DNA of 64,000 bases from Micropterus salmoides (GCF_014851395.1 NW_024040374.1:30026772-30090771); one strand, 5' to 3'; numbered from the stretch's first letter, positions 23,925-36,329 are shown. Translations and numbers: made by a program. The notes: generated by a model from the sequence alone, not told the origin.

Positions 23925-25120
23925 GCAAGGATGAACACCCCTCTCGTCACTGGTACCCCTTGACGATCTCCACAGAATCAGAGGAGTGCATGCCTCCTGC
24001 CTGCAGATAAAGACCATAATCTACTTTTTGCAGAAACACTGGGCATCTTTGCTTAGCACCAGGCCACCAGCTCTTGCCTATACGCGCCTACTGTGGAGTC
24101 AGATGAAGAACAGGAGAGAACCTTGCAAGGAGGATGCAGCCATGGTTAGCCTCCTGCCTAATCTGGCTAGCCTGTGTTTCCCATCCAAAGGAATAGATTT
24201 ACAGAGCAGGTTGTCAACATGGCATTTCTCACCAGTTCATTCAACCATCTACTGCATCCACCTTCCTGAGATGTCTTCCAATTAAATCCCCTAGGCCTAG
24301 TTTATGAGATCAGTTGTATCCTGTTGTCCCAGGCTTTTAATGCTGACAGGGAAATATAATTTGTGCAGCTCTCCGGAGAGTCCTCCTCTCTCTTCTCTGT
24401 CCCAGACACTCTTCACCTCAGTGCCGTAAAGAAGGCTTCAGAGCAACTGGACTCCTACCTCAGCTGGAGTCCTCCAGGAGAGATTGCAGCCAACTCATGA
24501 CCAGCCATTGTCCTCTGCTCCTACAGCTTCAGTTTCCAGTCGATCAAGAAACTGTTCAACATTCCTGGTCTTCCCCTCTTCCTGTCGTTTGTTATGAGTC
24601 TGATAGTAGCAGATTGGGTGACCCCATTTATCCTTCTGCCTCTGACAGCACAAGGCCAAAAGTAGTTTCTAAAAAAGGGCAGCACTCCATACATTACATC
24701 TTACCTCATAGAGTAAAGTTTCTAACCTCTAAAATCTAACACTCTAAATTTAAGGCTGTCTCAGTGGGAGATGTCAGCTATTGCCCAGAGGCACCGCACC
24801 TCCTGGGGTGTATCATTCTCCTACCTTAGGTCAGGTGAATAAGGGGATATCCAAAATCTAATGTCAGACTTTCTTTGGGCTCTCCTCCTTCAATGATTTG
24901 AGGTGTCAGTACCCCACTCTGCTTTACCAGGCAGCGTGCTGTGAGCCACCTTCCATTTCACACGTCCTGGAATCTATAATTCTCCAGTCAGAAAGTGGTT
25001 TAGGTGTTAGTGGTTTTCTTTGTTTCAACCACAATTCTTTGAATCTCCCCCAAAGGGCCAGTCAACTGCTTCTATCCAGTGCTGTTGTGATTCCAACAAC
25101 CTTGAACAGCCTTCTTCGTT
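23925..25120. other. Unexplained compositionally distinct block
   Basis: This is about 1.2 kb richer in C and T on the plus strand than its surroundings, with several overlapping short plus-strand frames (for example 24497-24739 and 24898-25122). None resembles a known family. It could be a decayed retroelement ORF1 or a processed transcript. I could not decide. Confidence 0.25.
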
Positions 25121-26399
25121 AACCATGTTGATTGAAATTTGATTGAAAGAATGAGATTGAGTTTGTTAAAAAGGTGGTGATTGAATCTGGGAAATTTACA
25201 AGACTACACCATTTTTTTTACACCATGTTCATTCCTAAAATTGGCAGTCTTGCAATAGAAAACTACTGCGCCATCTTTTTCTCTTACTCCTGATGACTGA
25301 TACAGGCCCAGCTTGGAGTAAATCATATCCCTTACAGCCTTCACCCCGAGAAGTTACCAGTACCACAGTGAAACCTGTGTAGTATGTGTATAGCCTTTAA
25401 ACTACATGGCCAGCTTGCCCGTTGTTCAGAGTTCAGGGGGTGGTACCCCATGTCAGGGGTGCATGTATCCATAGATCCTCAGTTACTCTGGGCAATAAAT
25501 ATGTATGTCCCAGGTAGTAAAATTTCAAAAAATGTTCTTTGAAAGTGCACTGGACAAAGATGGGAAGTAACCCAAAAGACAGGAGAAGTGAAGAAATAAT
25601 GGGTGAAAAAAGAGTAGACAGGGAAGAGGACAAGGGATGGGTGAAGTACTTCACCATCGAAGTGTAGAATAAGTAAGAGGTTTTTCCCCCAGATTATCCT
25701 CGGAAGGCTTAAAAGTGAGCATTTATGAGGCATCAGTGAGTTTTTTGATGCTGTGATGTTGAGTCACGTAATGAAGCCGGCGCCTTTACCCCAGCTTACC
25801 TTCACATTTGTCATTTGCATCCAGCTGGATTTGAAGTGAATTGAATTTGTCCTTTTAAATTAATAATTCATGTCAAGAAAAACTGTAAGTGAGTTTTATT
25901 TACAGCTGTTTTAGCTTCTGGGTCTGTTTTTTCCTAATATTTTCCTATAAAGATGATTTTGTTAAGAGGCAATTTCTTCAAAATAGAATGAATCAAAAAG
26001 AGAGAACCATATAAATATGTAATAGCTGTGGTGGAAATCAAAAGGTTATTTAGAGTTTGAAAGAGTTTCTTAGAAAAAAAAATGCAGAAAACTGGAGAGG
26101 TCAGCTGGTCAGAGTTCAAAAGAAGCAAGGAATGGTTAAATAATTCACAGCATTCATAGTTTGTTCAACAACTACATGGTTTTGTGTCTTTTTCTTAGAA
26201 TCTCTCATAATTTGGGATACTTAAAATGTGAATGTAATCACACAATCAGTCAGCAACATCCATTTTAATGTAATCAGAATGGTTAAAGATATTAAGACAG
26301 GCAAACTGACTGAACGTGCCACACAGTAATTTTTAAGCAGCATGACTAATATTACATTTATTTTTTTGATGGCTAAGGCAGCAATTTGCAGGACATTTT

Positions 26400-26486
26400 G
26401 CACATGCAGACTGGAGCAGCCGCAGGTTGAATCACTGACCTTCTGATTAGTGGGAGGCCCACTCTACCTCCTGAACCACAGCCACC
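26400..26486 (-). mobile_element. tRNA-derived SINE head
   Basis: Read on the minus strand: gggtggctgtggttcaggag then gtagagtgggcc (A-box region), and later aaggtcagtgattcaacctg (degenerate B box). The order and spacing are those of a tRNA-derived SINE widespread in fish. It is not a functional tRNA: the cloverleaf and 3' stem are absent. Confidence 0.5.
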
Positions 26487-27667
26487 CTTAATCATCATTA
26501 TTTACTCTGATTATTGTAATAATCAGAAGTTATCATCTATTACCATGTAGGTCCATCCAGTCACTTACTACCAACTTATTAATGTGCCTGTCTTTTATGT
26601 TTTTATACTGTATGTCCTTACTAGAGGTGTTCAGCACATGCATGAACAAATCACATTTTACAGTGAATCCCAATGGTCACTGACTGAATCAGTAGCCTTT
26701 AGCAGTGCAGCTCCCCTCACTGGTGCTGGAGAGTGCCAGATTTTCAGCTGTGATTCACATGACGTTACTTCCTTGTTAAAAGCAGATTAAAAGACAGCAA
26801 CATTTACAGAAACAATCATCTGATGGTGTTGATAATAGATTGCTGAGCCACTGACCTTTTGTACAGTGCTTGTATAGGCTGAATGCACTACTGAGCTGAC
26901 AGTCAGATGCATTCACTTGCTGTTATACAAGTAAAAGAGCCTTTGTTATGTGTTCAGCTACTGTTGTAGAAACAGGAGTGCCTTTAGACGGTGATGCATT
27001 CACTTACTTATGCATACACTGAAGGGCATTTGAATGGTGATGTGACATCTTAGCTTAGGAAAACAGTAAATGAACTACATAATCAGTGAACAGATATTTA
27101 CGGATTCTTATCACTTTCTTCAGTTTAGTTCAAAGTGAGTCGTGATTTCCACATGTAGTCCTTACAGCTGTGACCAAATAGTCCTGCGGCTCTATGGGGA
27201 GGCTGGTCTCTGTCTTGATGGATAACACCTTCTGGTGAATGTGTACGTTGCCAGGAGGTTTTTTTTTTTTTATCGCCTGAGATGCTGCTTGTATATTTTC
27301 TCAGTGTGTGCTTTTTAAGTCCCACAGCTCCTATGACAATTGGGTCTGTCTCTGGTGTCATTTGCCACATCCGTTCCTATCCTTCATTACTGATTTTTCC
27401 CTCTCCTATCAGTAAAAGAAAAACAAACACGTATCCTGATTAGTGTGTAAGGAAGGCTACAAATAAAACCATACCAATTTACTCTAAAGCTGAACCATAA
27501 AAGTGAACAAAAGAAGATTGTAGATGGTCTGATTTTGTCTGCAAAATGTTCTTTCTCACTACTAAAATAGAACGTACATAGTACGTTTGTTCAGAAGATA
27601 CATTACAGTGTGCTGAGATAAAATTGCATGAGCGAATCATGTGCAGGTGAGTCCCTGGTGAGAGCAT

Positions 27668-27760
27668 GTGGCAAGTGGCAGTTTGGCTAAGGGCTTAGAA
27701 AAACTGCCCTACATAAAGACGATCACAAGGTCAAACCCCACCATATCCACTCATGTCCGA
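27668..27760 (+). mobile_element. tRNA-derived SINE head
   Basis: A tRNA-like stretch with tggctaaggg (A-box-like) and aaggtcaaacccca (B-box-like) about 35 bases later. There is no full cloverleaf. The downstream body to about 27900 is unclear. Confidence 0.35.
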
Positions 27761-28374
27761 CAGTCATGACCTGTGAGTCTTATAGGTTCTGTGATGGTTA
27801 CTTAAATGTAGTAACCCATCTAACCCAGAATCCAGGTAAGGTCTTAAGCTGTTTACATGAACTCTAGATTCCTCATGACTGAGCCGCTGTGTAACCATGA
27901 ATAAGCAAGTTCACAAAATATTTTAATTTCCCTTCCCTCTGCTCTTGAACTACTGCTCACTGCAGTGTGGATATCATAAGCAGTCAGAATTAGTGTTAAA
28001 GTTTACCAATAACCTTTTTTTCTGTTGACTCTGAGCCAATCTCAGGTTACTTTCCTTCCATTAAAGTTAATGTCCAATATATATTTTAGGACAGGCCATC
28101 ATGAGTACTAAACAAAATATTAGAATATCATGATGGCAGACAAACCTACACAAGACTTACCATTCAAATCTCAATGCCAACACCTTATTTATCACTTTAC
28201 AGTCCGCACTGAGAAGAAGTCAAGACATGATCAATGGTCTTTACCTTTATTTTGTCTTCTGATCAAAGTGAATTAAGACCCCCACAAAGACTGAGGAATA
28301 TTTTTCAAGACAAGTACCTCTAAACTCTGCTGGGAAGCCACCTAAGCTAGGAGATTTACCATTCTTATGTAAAT

Positions 28375-28620
28375 TCATGTCCAACCAAACAGAACACGGC
28401 AGGTGTAATGGAGGGGGGGGGGACATGCAATTACTAAATTCTGCTCTAAAATAATTAGTTTATGTGCAGAAATTACTTTCAACTTATGTTGCAATTTCTC
28501 ATGTTCCATTATTTCGTGTTCAGGAATTATGAATTTGAGAGCAATTTGACGGCACAATCCCATAATTCTAGAACACAAATCAATAATGCAAGAGCACAAA
28601 ATAGCAATGTCTTAAATTAT
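28375..28620. repeat. Possible repeat fragment
   Basis: The sequence carries repeated variants of attatga/aattatg, such as ttccattatttcgtgttcag, aattatgaatttgagagcaa and cccataattctagaacac, which I associate with a degraded teleost DNA element. It has no inverted ends. Confidence 0.25.
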
Positions 28621-29159
28621 TAATTTTACATCAGGATTTAAGCCCTATATGCACTGATCCGTATACAAAAACAAGTGAGTTTCCATGCAACTCATATTTA
28701 CGAAAACTCTCTTCACCACTCCTTAATCACAAGAACACTAATTCACAAGAAAATATAACTGCCCCTTTATTTAAAAGCGGCAAAAATCTCTTCCAACCCC
28801 TCCCACTCTAATCTAACACATCATACCATACAAATCATCATGAGAAATAGGATCCAATGAATGTAATATTGCTACTGAAAGATTTAGTTACATGAAAAGT
28901 GAGAACAGATATGCAAGCAGCCCTTATCATTATAATATAAATGTAGAATATGTGTAATATATCCATTTTGGTTTGTATTACAATTTGCATTTTGCAATAT
29001 CCCTTACAATAAGCATGGTCACAATATCTTCCTCTGGCCCACATTTAGAAAATAATGCAATCTTCTTATTTCATCTTTCTGCCTTTCTTTGTGTGTGTGT
29101 GTGTGTCAGAGCATAGTTCCCGCAGCACCAGCAGAACAGTGCCATCATCAGCAGGACTT

Positions 29160-29350
29160 ATTAGCCCGGTAAACTTGCTGTGGGCCACCATCCATCCATC
29201 AAAAATGCCATATTTAATTGTCTGAAAGCCATGTTTAGATCCGGCAAACTGCCGCTTAATTCAAGGCAGCGTGCAGGAAACGGAGCTAGGAAATAATCTG
29301 GTGATGGATGACTGTGACCCTCCTTTGGGTAGACTCCGACGAGTGGACAG
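29160..29350. other. Possible conserved non-coding element
   Basis: Non-repetitive block with gccatatttaattgtctgaa and a short imperfect palindrome ggcaaactgccgctt. It looks constrained, but this was judged by eye only. Confidence 0.2.
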
Positions 29351-29964
29351 CTGGATGGATCGAGCAAAGCGGAGCATGGAGAACAAGGAGAGAGCGAGGG
29401 ATAGAAAGGAGGAGGAAAACTTGGTATTCCGAGAATCACTCCAACTTTTCATCTGCCCTCAGGCCAGCAGGGGCTCAAGGGAATAACAAGCATCTCCTTC
29501 AACCCCTTTCTCTGTTCCCGGGATACAGAGAAGTAAAACCCTCTAAAAATAGTGTGACTGTATTTCATTGTGTGTGTGTGTCTGCTGGCTGGCATGGAAA
29601 GACTACATGCATAATGACTTCCATTAACCTTCACACTTCTGAAGGAGGGCAGAAAAGATTTACAGTGCATTTTGAATGACACAAATACCATGATGAAGAT
29701 TTGTACGGTTTCTGTGTTGAGCTCGCTGGTGTTATTGTAAGTGCAATGCATAATGTGTGTTAACTACAGTACGTCTTGTCTATAGAAATGGCCTGAAGCA
29801 CCCTATCAAGAACATTTCTCCTGTTATATTTTAACAAATTATCTTCTTGGGTATAACCCAATTCACTATAGTGAATACCCTACATGGTTTTATTTTATAT
29901 TTGTTATACAAAGTGCTGCATTCATAGGCATTCCAAAATATGGAAATTGTAAGATTTGGGGCCC

Positions 29965-30505
29965 ATGTCCACCAAAGCGTTTTTTTACCAGCTGAAAAAG
30001 CCGCCTGCTCTTCTGAAAACGCCTAGCTGGGAGCGTTAGGGTGCGTTTTGGAGGAGCATTGTTTTTTTTCGAGACGCTGTGGTTGCTATGATACACAATT
30101 TCTGTGGAGGTGATGTGCTGCAAGTAGGGTACTTACTGAATGTAAAAATGTCACCACAAAGTATGTAGGCGTACTTGTTCTGGCCCGTGCTCTGCATGAA
30201 GAGAAGGCTGAAACATGAGATCACAGACTGTCCGTACGTGGGTCCATCAGATTTTGCGGGCGAGGAAACACCTCGGCGAGTAGACACATCGTTTTGTTCA
30301 AGATTGGATGTGCTCGGTGCGGTGTTTGTCTCGCCCCTCCTGCACTGAGATTGGATGGCTGGGTAAAAAGTGATAGTGACAAGCGCGGGGTTTTTCCCAA
30401 AGTTGAACATTTTTCAACTTGCGCCGACCGGAAACAAACGCTCTGCGCAGGAAAGACGCTCAGCGACTCGTCACGCTGCTTTTACCAGCTTGTAAAAACA
30501 CGGTG
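29965..30505. mobile_element. Non-autonomous DNA transposon
   Basis: The left end tgtccaccaaagcgtttttt with the subterminal accagctgaaaaagccgcct is mirrored by the right-end cgctgcttttaccagcttgt, an imperfect inverted pair. The interior is CpG-containing. It matches the layout of a TIR element common in fish; family not certain. Confidence 0.45.
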
Positions 30506-30868
30506 CTCCCATTTTTTTTCCCCCCTCACAGCTCATTGGTTCGCTGTTTTGTGTGTCCTCCAAAATCCAGTTTTCCTACAGAGCCCTGTAACTGGAAAAC
30601 AGAATGATGTGTGACAAGGTTCACACCGCTTTCTGTTTGTTAGGGCTTGTGTACAGAACTGATGGGTAAGAGGGGCAAAGTGGAAAAGGTCTGAAGAGTA
30701 TAAACAGTGAAGACAGTTATATGACCAGGCAAAGGCGAAGGCGTTTTGTGGCTGGGGAAACCTCAGAGATTTGAAATTTAGGGGGGGCGGAGCTTCTGAG
30801 ATAGACCAAATATTTGTTTGGCAGTTGAGTTCAAATATCAACAATCCTTCTGCAGAATCACTTACGCC

Positions 30869-31435
30869 TAAAGTCCACTGACTCCGGCTATGGCGCATTA
30901 CGGCTGCGCTGCAGTTGCCAGAGCTAATTGCGGCCATTCTAGTCAATGCTTGTGAGTCCACCAGACGCAGACGCAGCTGACTCCGCTCGGCAGAGAACAG
31001 ATAACCTGTCTATTTTTGACGGTAGCCACGTCAAGCAGCACAGAGCAGATCGTACCAGGCAAGAAGTCAGGCACAGAACGGCATATTTTCAAAATAAAAC
31101 ATCCTGTGGAGACTCCCGATCATAAAACAATAATAAACACAGTTAAAACAGACACAAAAAGAAACCTACATAGCCTACTTAATGACCAAATCAACAAAAT
31201 CTAAACATTTCTGCAAAATCAGGTAGGCAAAATGCTCAGATTCTGAAATGCGTGTGGCATATGCAGCCTGAATTTGACAGAATGAAACGGGGTCAAGTCA
31301 ATAACATGGGGCGGGCTGCACGCTTTTCTTCTGAAACGCTTCTGAGACGCCTTCAGTGGACTTTGACACCGGGCTCAGGATGAAACAAAACTGTGGCGCA
31401 GCTGTAATGCACCGTAGCCGGAGTCAGTGGACTTT
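30869..31435. mobile_element. DNA-transposon relic with inverted ends
   Basis: 30869-30917 (taaagtccactgactccggc ... tgcgctgcagt) is repeated in reverse complement at 31391-31435 (ctgtggcgcagctgtaatgc ... ggagtcagtggactt). The left end is 49 bases and the right 45. There is no coding content between them. Confidence 0.5.
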
Positions 31436-31794
31436 CAGAGTTACTCTGCCTTTGAGTGTATTTCAGGTGGTGATGCACAGTTGTTGTATCATTTACAGTT
31501 CTGATTTTGGCATCGCTGTCTGGACTGAGATGGATGTGTTGCTGTAGACCCAAGGGAGTGCAGGGTTTGGTGCAATTTGGACACACCACACATTCAGAAT
31601 TGATAAATATACTAGAGAACAGCGCAGAGGGCAGGCAGCGCTTGAGGGGGCAGAGCGTAGTGGCTTGTGCGGGCGGGGCTTACATGCTCCAGAATTTATA
31701 AAATTTGGATAAAATATACTACAGTGCGAGCCGCTCTGCTCTGAAACTGCTAGGGTGGGGTACGGATGCGGGGGCTGGGCTTATAGAAGGTGAA

Positions 31795-32037
31795 ACAAGA
31801 GTTCAGAATTTCAGCTTTGATTTCCTGGTTTTCACATCTAGATGTGTTAAACCACTCAGGACATATCACCGTTTGTTGAACCCCACCCATTTATCTAGAT
31901 GTGAATACCAGGAAATGAGAGCTGAAATTCTGAACTCTTCTCTCATACTCATCTTTTGATCTTAAACCCAAATGTCTTCAGTCAACAACAAAAACAAAGG
32001 ATTTGCCTTCCTGTTCCAATACTTTTAGAGGGGACTG
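31795..32037. mobile_element. Tc1-like element fragment
   Basis: The right end tgttccaatacttttagagg and the preceding gatcttaaacccaaatgtct are typical of fish Tc1-like termini. Inside, 31801-31847 and 31893-31941 form a 45-base hairpin (gttcagaatttcagc ... gctgaaattctgaac). No transposase remains. Confidence 0.6.
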
Positions 32038-32039
32038 GA

Positions 32040-32308
32040 CATGTAGCGAAATTCATTCTCTGCATTTAACCCATCCCTCTAAGGAGCAGTGGGCAGCCGC
32101 TATGCAGCACCCGGGGACTAACTCCAGATCATTATCAGTGCCCAGTCAATTGCACTGACCGGTGGGGGAAACCGAAGCAAACCCACGCAGACATGGGGAG
32201 AATATGCAAACGCCACACAGAAAAGCCGGGAAGACCAGGGTTTGAACCAGTGACCTTCTTGCTGTGAGGATACAGTGCTAGCCACTGGACCACCATGCCA
32301 AACATTAT
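32040..32308 (-). mobile_element. tRNA-derived SINE, near full length
   Basis: On the minus strand it begins ggcatggtggtccagtggct (A box) and continues to aaggtcactggttcaaaccc (B box). It then has the conserved body ttctgtgtggcgtttgcata and tctccccatgtctgcgtggg, and ends at gaatttcgctac. This is a well-known abundant fish SINE-like repeat. It abuts the Tc1-like fragment directly. Confidence 0.7.
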
Positions 32309-35300
32309 ATGCTCTGATATGCTCTAAGAAGCACTATATACGGGATGTCTGACAGGTGAAGGTGAGGAGCTAACAATTAGGCAGATTAGCAAATAAAGTT
32401 TTAGCTAGCTTAACACCATAGGTTAACACCAGAGGTGCCAACTCTCCGGCATTGTGCGTGGGACTCATGCAAGTGACACTTAAATGTATAACTGACAATA
32501 TCATCTTGGGGAGAGTAACTCCACCAACTGATGCGACACCGGCGTCTTGTGCTGTGAGTTGCGGTAACATTAACTAACTGAAAGAGTTTTGCATAATAAA
32601 CATCTAAAATATGATCTGTTTGGGACTGTGAGCTGCACGTTATCTGAGGTGCTGAAGTTAATATTTGTGTGGATTTCTGCCTGATCGAAAGTGTTTTCAG
32701 TAAGTTTTGTTTATCCACCTCCTCTTCTCATCCAGCCCCAAACGTTTCTGTGTCTGCAGACGGTCTGAAGAGTGTAGGCCGCTACCATATCAGCAGAGCA
32801 ATAACTCAGGCTAATGCACAGCAGAGTATAGGGCAGGTTGACTTAAAAAAAAATTATGATTAAATGATGACGTTATTCTCGTAATATTATTTAATTAATT
32901 ATTTTTATTAATTATTTCATTTTTTCCGGACATGTCAGAGAAAAAAGATATGTGGAAGAGATTCTGAATGTGGAGAAAGTTTTGAACATGAGCGGAAAAC
33001 CTGCTGAAACACAGGAGCAATTAAATTCCTGGAGTTTCTAACTGAATTAGAATGAATTAATTTCTCATTGAGGTGAAAAGGTTCCACATGCACGTCAATT
33101 CCCCAAACAAGACAATTAAGGAGGGAAGACTAAATCATACATGTGTGCTGACTCAGCAGGGATATTACATGAGACAATATTTTAATACATTAAAACTTTT
33201 AATATATTAAAAATTTTAATATATTAATCTGTTAAGTTCTCTGTGTGTAGCATGAAAGGACTACAAACTTGTTTCTTTTTCCAACCTTGTGCTGTATAAT
33301 GACAAATTAACTACCTTGTAAAAGTTGATCTACAGGAGAAAAAACACATCTAAAAGCAATACAGAGTGCCTGTGAGCTTTACTGCATTCTATTCTATTAT
33401 ATTTTGAATCGCCACCTGCCACCTGAATTTTGTGTTTCCCTTTATATTAATAAAGTTTAAAAACACCCACAAGTTCCCCTGTAGCAACCTCAAGAAAATG
33501 GACCTACAGTAAACACTAGCACATCATCAAGTTATACAGCTGCAAATATAGTTACAATACAATAATACATAACAAAGCCTCTGTTTATATTATTATGATC
33601 ATCATTTCAGCAAACATGGCCATATCCTCTCCATAGTATTTCAGTTCTGCGCACAATTTGACCAATAATTTGATTAATTTAGCCCTCAGTATTGAATAGA
33701 TAGATGAAGTGGACCTACGTTTAATTTTGTACCCATAATTTGAATTTCTTCAAAGTTGGATTTTACTTTTCTATAATCATTTAATCATTGAAGGGCATTT
33801 TTTTCTCTCCTTGTCTTGTTTTAAGTTAAAAGGAGGAACATAACTGTCACTGTCTAATTTGAAAGATTAAAAAAAATACTAAAACTGACTTGACCTTTTG
33901 TGCTTTATAATCATATTGAGTAATTGAATATATATGTGAGCATGGCCTGGATAAATCTATAACACTGAATTTGGAAATGGTCATTAGGGACTCCATCTGT
34001 GTCACTGTAAGGCTATTGGCCAAGAGCTTCTTTGAAATTGCCTGTGTTTGTATTAGAACTAAGGGTGGGCGGGTTAAGGTGGTTTTGGAGTCAATGAAGG
34101 GCCCAATTTGGAAAATGTTGTCCCCCTCAGGCTCAGTTAAGACTGTTGAGTAAAAGTTATCTCCAGCGTGTGATTATCAAACCAACTTCCGCCACAACTC
34201 CAGTGCTGTCTGTGCTTCTCTGCTTGTGCAATGAGCTTTTTCTCCACACATCCTCACCTGATAGAGACTGATTGTGCTGTTTGTTTCTACTTTTCCCAAC
34301 CTGTGAAAGTTCAGAGGCCTTTTTATTACATTTGTTAATTACAGTGTATTACATCTATTCAATGAGATCAATCAATCAACCGCTGTTACCTGCTGAGATG
34401 AATCAGACAGATCGAGTTACTAGATGACAACATTGACAATGTCCTCGTTAAATATGTGGCCTTTACTATAAATGTTTCCAAAAAATGTATGATGTATTTC
34501 TTCACACGTCAGAAGGTCTTTTCTTTTCAGACAAGGCCCTGACAGTAAAATAGTTTGCTGTGGGTATGAACTACTTTTAAGACAAACAATTCTAATCAAC
34601 GTGCTCAAACAAGGTGGGCTCAGCAGACAATTCAGTGGTTTGAGAGCCACTGTAATAAAATGTAGCTTTCTTTTAAACATGTTTGATTTTTGTGTCTGGT
34701 CCCGGGGGAAACATGTAGCAGAAGAAAGTTTTTGTTTCATTTAAAAGTCGGAAAACAAGCAAATGGCTTTATAATGAAAACCTTTTATATTTGATAAAAA
34801 AAATCATATTATATTATTATTATTCTTTCAACTATGCTGAAGCATTGATTCCAACTACAACAACACTGATGAAGACAAAGAACACAAGTGTTTTGCAGCA
34901 GATTTCATTTCTATGGTTCGGATGAAGGTGAAGTTTGGATTCATTTATGTTCACATCTGCTTTATATAATGCATTCAATTATTATTAAAATAAACCTTGA
35001 ATCACCAGCCCCTTTGGCATATAAGAACATTGCTTTTGAAATGGTTGCAGACAAAGAAGACTTTTAAGGACTTTTTTCTTTATGCCACAAATCAGTTTGA
35101 CATTCTACTAGAAAATATAAATAATAATATCATCTTTATCCTTGTCTGACCTACTGAAAAAAACAACATTGAGACACATTTGGACCCTGAACTGTGGTCC
35201 ACCAAGCTGTAACATTTGGAGCTGCAACCCCTGGCTATGACCTTAACTGATGACCCTTGAGTGGCCAGGGGCTGAGGACTTAGACAATCTGACAATATGA

Positions 35301-35365
35301 ATGTGATGAGGCCAGGAGGGTGAAGCGACCTTTGTTTTAGAAAATGTCAATAGATGGTACAGTAC

Positions 35366-35633
35366 CTGCAGACTTCCAACAGCAGAGTAGGCTGCATAGG
35401 AGAACTGCTGCTTCGGCAGGTCATCTGGGCCACGCTGGTCACAGGGGATCCCGTTTGGCAAGAAACACTGGTGACTAGACCTGTCAGTGATGGTGTTGGG
35501 TGTGGAACCAGGCAGGCTGAGCTGCACCGTGTGATTGGACAGATGGACGTCAGTCAAACCAAGTCCCACCCACTGACTGTAGAGGTACCTGGCTCGGGCT
35601 TCCTCGCTGTCATCTGATAGGCTGGAGAAAGAC
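35366..35633 (-). CDS. NAALADL2: NAALADL2 internal coding exon A (pre-PA/PA-start region)
   Basis: This is an internal exon of 268 bp: one base completing a split codon, then 89 codons ending in phase 0. The acceptor reads ...ctgcttccag on the minus strand and the donor is CAG|gtactg. The translation begins SFSSLSDDSEEARARYLYSQ and contains the stretches WVGLGLTDVHLSNHTVQLSL and CFLPNGIPC, and ends YAAYSAVGSLQ. This matches vertebrate NAALADL2 closely: QW..LGL.DV....V.L.LPG.., the paired cysteines of C..PNG.PC, then YSYAAYSAKGTL. NAALADL2 is a type II membrane protein related to glutamate carboxypeptidase II and the transferrin receptor. In the family this segment links the stalk to the PA-like domain outside the cell. 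NHT is a potential N-glycosylation site. A start codon lies 17 bases upstream in frame, but it sits inside the polypyrimidine tract, so it is not used as a start. The frame on the opposite strand is a shadow. Confidence 0.93.
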
Positions 35634-36137
35634 CTGGAAGCAGCAGACAAAAATATGCGCCCATTCTGTCATGCAACACAACACAAAAGTTGTGAATTTG
35701 AAATTCCTGCACCAATCCATAATTACATCACAATAAAAACCAGCCAAACTACTAGAGCAACAATTAAAGGAGACTGTCTTCCTCCTCTTAGAAGACAAAG
35801 AAGAAGCCAACCGGCTTTTTCTGTCAGAGCCTTCCAGGAATAGAACAACTTGAGCCAACTGTTATTTCTTCTCCAAACCTTAAAAGCCTGGTTGATCAGA
35901 AATCAACACTTGAATACTTAAACAGTGAGGTGCTTGTGTTGCAAATCTTCCACATGCAGTTGTTCCCTTCCACTGCACACTGTACTAACCTCAGGTCAGC
36001 TCTATAAAGATGATCAACACTGGACCATATTAACATTGATACAATAAAATTTCAGCTCACTAGCTTTAAGACTTTAAGCCAGTGACTTTAAGTCAGCTGA
36101 CTCTGGCCACTCATCAAGTTTAATCTTTTTAGATCTC

Positions 36138-36210
36138 GAGGTGGTGATGGCGCAGTAGCTAATACACTTGCCTTTGGAGTTAGAGAGATGAGTTTGAATC
36201 CACCACTGCC
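36138..36210 (+). mobile_element. tRNA-like SINE fragment
   Basis: gatggcgcagtagctaatac (A-box-like) and gatgagtttgaatccaccac (B-box-like) at tRNA spacing. No complete cloverleaf or terminator run, so it is a repeat, not a tRNA gene. Confidence 0.5.
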
Positions 36211-36329
36211 TTTTATCATTTATTTGAGGGTCTGAAAAACAAGATCTGCTCTGGCACTGTGTTACGTTGATTTTTCTCACATCTCCAACATCGGACTTTT
36301 AGTGTTGTTATTGGATTCCAAATAATCTT

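Larger units (their letters stand above)
19699..35365 (-). other. NAALADL2: NAALADL2 intron between exons A and B
   Basis: This is a 15,667-bp phase 0 intron. Recognisable contents are a (TC)n tract, a 70-base hairpin, a candidate conserved non-coding block near 23.1-23.6 kb, two tRNA-derived SINE heads (26.4 and 27.7 kb), and a DNA-transposon cluster followed by a SINE (29.96-32.31 kb). I recognise nothing in 20160-20600, 20950-21600, 21720-23000, 25130-26390, 26500-27660, 27900-28370, 28620-29080, 29760-29960 and 32320-35360. They contain AT-rich sequence, stop codons in all frames and no splice-flanked homology to known proteins. The minus-strand frame at 34420-34740 and the plus-strand frames near 30.3-30.6 kb have no family resemblance. 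Confidence 0.85.

Noticed and set aside
30533..30961. 142-residue minus-strand open frame
   Set aside because: It lies across repeat boundaries in the 30-31 kb transposon cluster and has no family similarity.
35354..35617. 87-residue plus-strand open frame
   Set aside because: It is the antisense shadow of NAALADL2 exon A.
36138..36210. tRNA gene
   Set aside because: A- and B-box-like motifs are present, but there is no full cloverleaf, and the sequence matches a SINE-type repeat. The same applies at 26400, 27668 and 32240.
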